NCBI GenBank assembly: GCA_019096195.1
Contig: JAGTXK010000050.1
Span: 1 to 64,000, forward strand
Reading direction: 5' to 3'
Length of the DNA: 64,000 nucleotides
From: Boletus sp. NGJ
Taxonomy: Eukaryota > Basidiomycota > Agaricomycetes > Boletales > Boletaceae
Shown: positions 58,921 through 64,000 of the stretch, one piece after another
How positions within the stretch are numbered: position 1 is the stretch's first letter
Layout of the letters: each line of letters opens with the position of its first letter
The notes under the pieces: generated by a model
The model's input: the letters and a program-made list of their open reading frames with translations, nothing else
Database searches by the model: none
Told to the model about the DNA's origin: nothing
Made by a program: the position numbers and the translations under genes

Positions 58921-61007
58921 TCAAACCACCGTTTTCCGAGCCCTGAGCCATCCGTTGAATGTGACGATACAGAGTACCCAGCAGAACGCGAAGCACGTGA
59001 TCGCAACTGCAACATTCAGAAACATCATCATGTCTTTTGGAGAAGCCGATCAAAATGCTTGTATCATAAAGGAAAAGAAGGCAAGGCTGACCGTCTCGCC
59101 CTTTCCGCATGGCTGCGAGGGTAACCTCTTCTGTGCTAAACATGAACATCAGACCACCGCATGCCAGGAAGAAGCTTCCTAGGGCTTCAGTCGGCGGCCG
59201 AGAGGGAAGCACAGAATTGGGTGGACCAAGCCAAAGGAAGAAATACGTCAAGCACCTAAGCACCGAAAACCCAAGTAGAAGCCAACCCCATAGTTGGTGA
59301 ATCTGAACCTGTCCACTTTTCAGATATGGTGAACGAGTGATTATACGACCAGCGGAACTCTACCTGAAAGATATAAGATTGCGCATGAGCACTCATGGCA
59401 GCGCCTGTGACACCGATGACAAGGGCTGGGAAGGGATTGAGGCTGGCTCTATAGCTGGGTGGCTCGGCAATGCTGATAGGCCGTGCTCGTCCGAGGGCAG
59501 CTGTCGCGGAAGCTGCCAGCCAACGTCGTACACGCCTAGACTCTATTCCCATCCCCACGAGACCAGCGAACCAAAACATGACCTTGACGACAGTGGACAT
59601 TGGGTACGGCGGACAGCCATGTAATGGTTCTACATACCGCAATGCTGATATGCTGTACCTGCTTCGTTGTGTAAGGATCGCCTGGTTTCGCCCCAAACCT
59701 CTCCATCCAGGTGTTGGTGATTCCATACAAGAAGATAATGGTGGATTCCACGAATTCCGCCGAGATGGCGTTTCCGATTGGCGAAACGTTCCATGCCCAC
59801 CCCAGCTCCGAGTGAGAGCCCAGGAAGCGAGCGAACGTAAACAGCCCATAACACCAAAATATTCCACCCTCTGGCATAGGGAGGGTCAGGGAGACATTAC
59901 CAAAAAAAATTGCGGCTTTTTTTCTTACTGATGAGATGGGCGAGACAGCCGTTGATATAGCTGTCGCGACAGCCACCAGTGTAGACGACAACACCGGACA
60001 AGACCATTCCAAATGCAGCAAATACGAGGGACCTTTCGATGGTGGCATATGCGGCCTGTGCAACGCGGCGGAGCAAATGTTGTTTTGGAAGGGGGATGTG
60101 GGTGAGTACGACATCGCGAAGGGTGTCGTCAGAATGCCTCGCTGATCGGGGAGAGTCGGCGTCAAAAATGACATGCTCTGAGAGGGGAGGATGGCCATGT
60201 GCGTGGGAGGGTTTTATTTCATCGTACTCTTCTGGGTCTTCCGATGCAAGCCCGGAATACTCTGACGGAGACGGAAGCGAATCCTGACGGCCTAGAACCA
60301 CCGAATTCCAGAATTGGCTCAAGGTGAGTTTGGAAGGAGTTGTGCAAAAAGCATAGAGACGAGTGAAAAAAGCGGCAATCTCGGCTGCGGATAAAGTTAG
60401 GCCACAAAGTAGGACTATGTAACCGTGGGTGGAGTGAGTGGAACCTTGGTACCTAATAAAAAAAGGGTGAGGGGGGGGGGGTGCGGTGGTGGGTTACGAC
60501 AAGGAACGCCTACATGTCGGGTGTGCGTTTCCTGTAGAGACTGCTAGTAGCACAGCCGAGGGCTGAGAGGGCGTAGAATGAGACCACGGCCAAGCCATGG
60601 TAGGAATGCTTGGCGGAGCGGAGAGCGATTCCTGTATGTCACGGTGGGATATGAGTGGGGGGAGGGAGAAAAGTGGGACACGTACCAGCGGGGAGTGCGA
60701 CGAAGAAGGCGAGGGACATGAAGAGAGCATGGAGTGTAATGAGAGCAGGGAAACGTGCGACGTCTGGATCGCGATCCTGAATGTCAATAGACCAATAAGA
60801 TGGGGGAGTGGGAAGATGCCACTGGAGGATCTCAGTCTCGTTTATTTCGGACTTGGGCTGAGCAGAATGCACGTGCATGTATGCGTCGTCGCGGACATGA
60901 ATCGTGGTGCTGCGAGTAGGAGATGCACGTGTAGATAGGGGCACGAGGAGGAGGAGATAGAGAAGGGAGAAGGGAAGAAGAGCGACCGCCGCTGCGGAGG
61001 GTCGCAT
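58921..61007 (-). CDS. Ytp1-like multi-pass membrane protein
   Basis: Fungal Ytp1-family protein (DUF2427/Ytp1 domains), function unknown. ATG 61007 gives a signal-like MRPSAAAVALLPFSLLYLLL, then HSAQPKSEINETEILQWHLP, the family block PPSYWSIDIQDRDPDVARFP, and ALITLHALFMSLAFFVALPA. A cytosolic loop (HSDDTLRDVVLTHIPLPKQH) precedes further helices: IERSLVFAAFGMVLSGVVVY, GGIFWCYGLFTFARFLGSH, VMFWFAGLVGMGIE, SAHAQSYIFQVQIHQLWGW, LGFSVLRCLTYFFLWLGPP and EEVTLAAMRKG. The last exon has MMMFLNVAVAITCFAFCWVL and TFNGWLRARKTVV (stop 58923-58921). About six introns. Start is 142 bp from a divergent MFS gene. Confidence 0.87.
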
Positions 61008-61149
61008 GGCTGGGGGTAGAAAAAAAAAAAGGGAAAACAAGGCGAAGAAGGTGATGGTGCGGAAGGATTGCTTATGAGGGATTTTTTCGGTGGTGGTGAT
61101 CATCATGCAGCTATTGCTGACACACCACTCTGACGTCAGCAGTCAGAGT

Positions 61150-63298
61150 ATGTCTCCTCCATCAAAAGTTTCAAAACAAGAGCGGTCACTGCTCTTCAAA
61201 ATAGACTGTTTCATACTGTCCTATTGCTGTCTCATGGTGCGAGTTCGCCATTCTCTCCTTTTCTCGCACATGTTCACACCCATCCCAGTACTTTACAAAC
61301 TGTATGTCTTTTTCCTACACCCACTCTTCCCTCCATCCACCCGCTCTCCAGATCTTGACAGAGCCAACGTAAACAATGCATACGTCTCCGGAATGAAGCA
61401 GGACCTCAACATGCAAGGAAACGACTTCAACGTTGGTCCCATCTCTTCCCCCCATAATCTTACACATCCCGCGCCAGATAATCAATACCATGTTTACTTG
61501 CGGCTATATCATCGGAATGATACCAAGTACTTCCCTTTCATCGCGTCCCTCATTCTCCTTGACATCTCTCACAGACAACTTGATGCTGCAACTCGTCCCC
61601 CCTAGAATCTGGTTTCCACTGATGCAAATACTCTGGGGCGTCCTCACTTTCTGGTATGACCCTTGTCTCCACCTACTCATCCATCCATTCATTAGGATCT
61701 AGCTCCAGCGTGGTACAAAACGTCCAACAGGTCCTCCCCTCTTCCCCCACCCGCCCCCATTCTCACGCTCGCTCAACAGCTCTACGCTATCAGATTCTTA
61801 CAAGGTATATCAGAAGCTTCTACCTTTGTCGGTACACATTATATCCTCGGCTCGTACGTTCCTTTCCTCCCCTCAGAGTACTATAGTTGCCCTATTCAGT
61901 AGCTGGTACAAAACCAGTGAACTGGGAAAACGTTCTGGAATATTCACTAGTTCTGGCTTGGCCGGCACACTGTAAGCATTCCCTCCACATCAAAACCAAG
62001 TCTAATTCGTACAGCTTCTCCGGCGTTCTCCAAGCAGCTGTCTACCAGTAAGCATTTCTATCCGTAACAACGACTGTCCCAACCCTTTTGCAGGCATCTC
62101 GGCGGCATTGACGGACGCAGTGGTTGGAGATGGCTGTGCGAAATATCTCGTCTTCCCAGTGGCGCACCAGTAACCCCCCGATAGTTTCATCATCGACGGT
62201 GTCATCACCCTGCCGATAGCTCTCTATGGTTTTCTCGTATTCCCAGACGTTCCCGCGACGACAAAGGCGTTCTATCTTACCGAAGAGGTCTGTCAGCCTG
62301 GCTAGTGTAAAATCCGGCTTGACCGGACAATTGACCGATCCCCAGGAGCGCCTCTTGTCATACGATCGCTTGGAACATGGTCACGATGTCAGTCGGCGTC
62401 CCCTTTCTTGGAACCTAGCCAAGCGAGTTCTCACCCGCTGGCGTTGGTATGGTTGCAGCCTCTTGGTCAGCTCTCCTGGGCATCGTTCCCATACCTTCTA
62501 ATGACCCTTTCGGGAACAGTTTGCCATCTCCGGCGAGACGGAGAGCTTTGGCTCAAACAACTTGATGGGTCAATGGCTCTCCGCCGTCGGAGGATACTCT
62601 GTTGAACAAGTCGGTCAGTCTGAAGCGACAAATGTCCTACGGTCAGCTCACACCACCCAGATTATTACCCATCGGGCGTGACAGCCTTTGGAATCGTGTC
62701 CACTCTCGTCTGTGCTACCTGGACTGACTATACCCGTACGCGATGGCCAGTCCTCGTCTACATGTCCTTCTGCTGCACGACCGCTGCCATCTGCATTCTA
62801 GTGTGGAGCAGTCCAACGGGCCTCAAATTTTTTGCATACTGTGTGTAAACAAACCATCTTTTCTCAGCACATTTGCTAATCCTGCTGTTGGCAGACATTG
62901 CAGGCGCCGCGTATTCTGGACAAGCGACGACCTTTGCGTCAGTGAGCGTTCACATGTCCCCGACTTTTTTTACTCACACCACGCAGATGGGCCAACCAGA
63001 TATGCGCCGACGACGACCAGGAACGCGCAATTGTCCTCGCATCCATGAAGTAGGGTGTTTTCTCCCTTGTGCTCGTTTGGTTGTTGCTCATCCTGTGCTT
63101 TCGGTTAGCATGTGGAACAATGCAGTAAATGCTTGGTGGCCACTGCTTTTCTATCCGGCGACGGATGCTCCCCGATTCAGAACAGGCATGATAACCATGA
63201 TATGCACGTGCATGGCGACGCTGGGTGTCACTTGGTTGGTGTGGTACCTAGAGCGACGAGAACGTGGGCGTGACAAGGAAACAACGGGGCGCACGTAG
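61150..63298 (+). CDS. Fen2/Liz1-type (pantothenate-like) MFS transporter
   Basis: Anion:cation symporter-family carrier near the pantothenate group; substrate inferred only from resemblance. MSPPSKVSKQERSLLFKIDC, then DRANVNNAYVSGMKQDLNMQ (helix 1 hallmark), NTMFTCGYIIGMIP, LMLQLVPPRIWFPLMQILWG, AIRFLQGISEASTFVGTHYI, SGWRWLFIIDG, ITLPIALYGFLVFPDVPATT, KRVLTRWRWYGCSLL, FAISGETESFGSNNLMGQWL, and VLVYMSFCCTTAAICILVWS. It ends RGRDKETTGRT (TAG 63296-63298). About nine introns resolve in frame. An upstream ATG at 61104 is possible. Confidence 0.87.
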
Positions 63299-63784
63299 CA
63301 GACTGTCGTGAGCTCTTGCTCCACACGACGCACGCGGGTCCTGGAGTACAGTGGGAATTGTCAGTTCCATTATCGATACATGTCACTTGAATTCGGACAG
63401 ATGAACGAATGATGGGCAGAATTAAACCACATCCTTGATACGCACAGCAAATCAGGATGGAAATAGGTCAAAACCGCGTGGAAATTGTCCTTTAGTTTCT
63501 ACAAAAAAAAATAATAATAATAAAAGGAAGGGATAGCAACATCTCGCTCGACAACACGAGGGATTATGGGCGATACACGGGATCAGGACCAGCATGCTGT
63601 ATCAACACCGACAAAAGCAAAAGGTAAGGGGGGTATCTGGATACGAAAACTTGATGAGTTGTCGAGGAGTATCATCCAGACTGCAACAGCATGCTTCTCA
63701 TTCTTGCAAGATCACCAAGACATTTTGCAAATGCGCTCTCCTTGTGTCCAGCATCAAGCGGCCCATATACTTTCCCCTGCAAGA
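63299..63784. other. Intergenic between convergent genes
   Basis: About 490 bp containing an A-rich tract with (AAT)n at roughly 63502-63525. No supported gene; expected to be the two 3' untranslated regions. Confidence 0.5.
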
Positions 63785-64000
63785 TTACTGCTGTGGATAA
63801 AACTGTGGGGGAATAGAAACATGGGTATTGGAGGGATTGTATGGAGGATCAGGTAGGAGCGGGGGCACGGGCTTGCGATCAGAGAACTTGCGCGTAAGAT
63901 TTGCACCGCCCTGTGCGGTAGGCTGCGGGACGGCAGGAGACGGCGTCTGGTATGGAGCTGGGCTGGGAGAAGGACCGGAATACGCAGGTGCAGTGTATTG
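63785..64000 (-). CDS. C-terminal end of a proline-rich protein (partial)
   Basis: Minus-strand frame open from the window edge to TAA (63787-63785): Pro/Ser/Gln-rich (QYTAPAYSGPSPSPAPYQTP), then NLTRKFSDRKPVPPLLPDPP and the end THVSIPPQFYPQQ. The composition suggests an SH3-binding or scaffold tail. No domain is present in the visible part. The gene continues right of the window. Confidence 0.6.
   Translation of the reverse strand, partial: QYTAPAYSGPSPSPAPYQTPSPAVPQPTAQGGANLTRKFSDRKPVPPLLPDPPYNPSNTHVSIPPQFYPQQ

Noticed and set aside
1-64000. Transposons, LTR or virus-like elements, CRISPR arrays
   Set aside because: No transposase, reverse transcriptase, integrase or capsid-like frame, no long terminal repeats and no regularly spaced repeats were seen on either strand.

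Overview
The window reads as nuclear DNA of a basidiomycete fungus, probably an Agaricomycete. Genes are closely packed and mostly intron-rich, with introns of about 45-60 nt, and intergenic gaps are usually 100-350 bp. The products are typically fungal: KCH potassium transporter, HSV2, Fub1/PI31, Ytp1 and fungal MFS carriers. The genus cannot be fixed from sequence alone. I see no transposon, virus-like element, CRISPR array or other mobile DNA. Gene models were built by hand from frame, splice sites and remembered family sequence; no search was run.

Layout. 0-8.2 kb: a partial gene end, the GTPase DRG1/RBG1 (-), a KCH1-type K+ transporter (+) and a Dal5-type MFS carrier (+). 8.3-13 kb: SNARE VTI1 (-), EMC3 (+), NCS1/frequenin (-) and a Cys-pair/Ser-Pro-rich protein (+). 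13.3-22.7 kb: a co-directional run of HSV2 (PROPPIN), ATE1 (arginyltransferase) and an SLH1/ASCC3-type helicase. 23-31 kb: kynurenine aminotransferase BNA3 (-), an ankyrin-DysF-FYVE-RING protein (+), an unknown coiled-coil protein (-) and proteasome inhibitor FUB1 (-). 31-36.8 kb: splicing helicase PRP5 (+) and a DHA1 MFS carrier (+). 36.9-44.8 kb: nucleoporins NSP1 and NUP82 side by side (-), then three proteasome genes in a row, PRE10 (alpha7), RPN12 (lid) and PRE3 (beta1). 44.9-51.5 kb: an unknown probably mitochondrial protein, a Gfo/Idh/MocA oxidoreductase, tRNA-Thr(UGU), an alpha/beta hydrolase and CDT1. 51.6-55.8 kb: a tandem pair of CCCH zinc-finger proteins with a nuclease-like N-terminal domain. 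56-64 kb: RhoGDI, COQ2, Ytp1-like, a pantothenate-type MFS carrier and a partial gene.

Functional themes. Protein turnover is concentrated here: PRE10, RPN12, PRE3, FUB1 and ATE1 (N-degron pathway). Two physically interacting nucleoporins are neighbours. Vesicle and membrane biology recurs (VTI1, EMC3, NCS1, HSV2, FYVE protein, RhoGDI). Several pairs are divergent with start-to-start spacers of only 133-151 bp.

What stands out: predicted microexons of 3, 7 and 9 nt that restore conserved motifs; at least six GC-AG introns in 64 kb; three genes broken by a single base where both flanking frames are family-like (a Dal5-type carrier, HSV2 and PRP5), which looks like consensus error in at least the PRP5 case; an NSP1 homologue without an FG-repeat domain; an SLH1-type helicase with a degenerate second cassette and no second Sec63 module; and the tandem nuclease-like/CCCH pair, the best candidate here for an under-described system.
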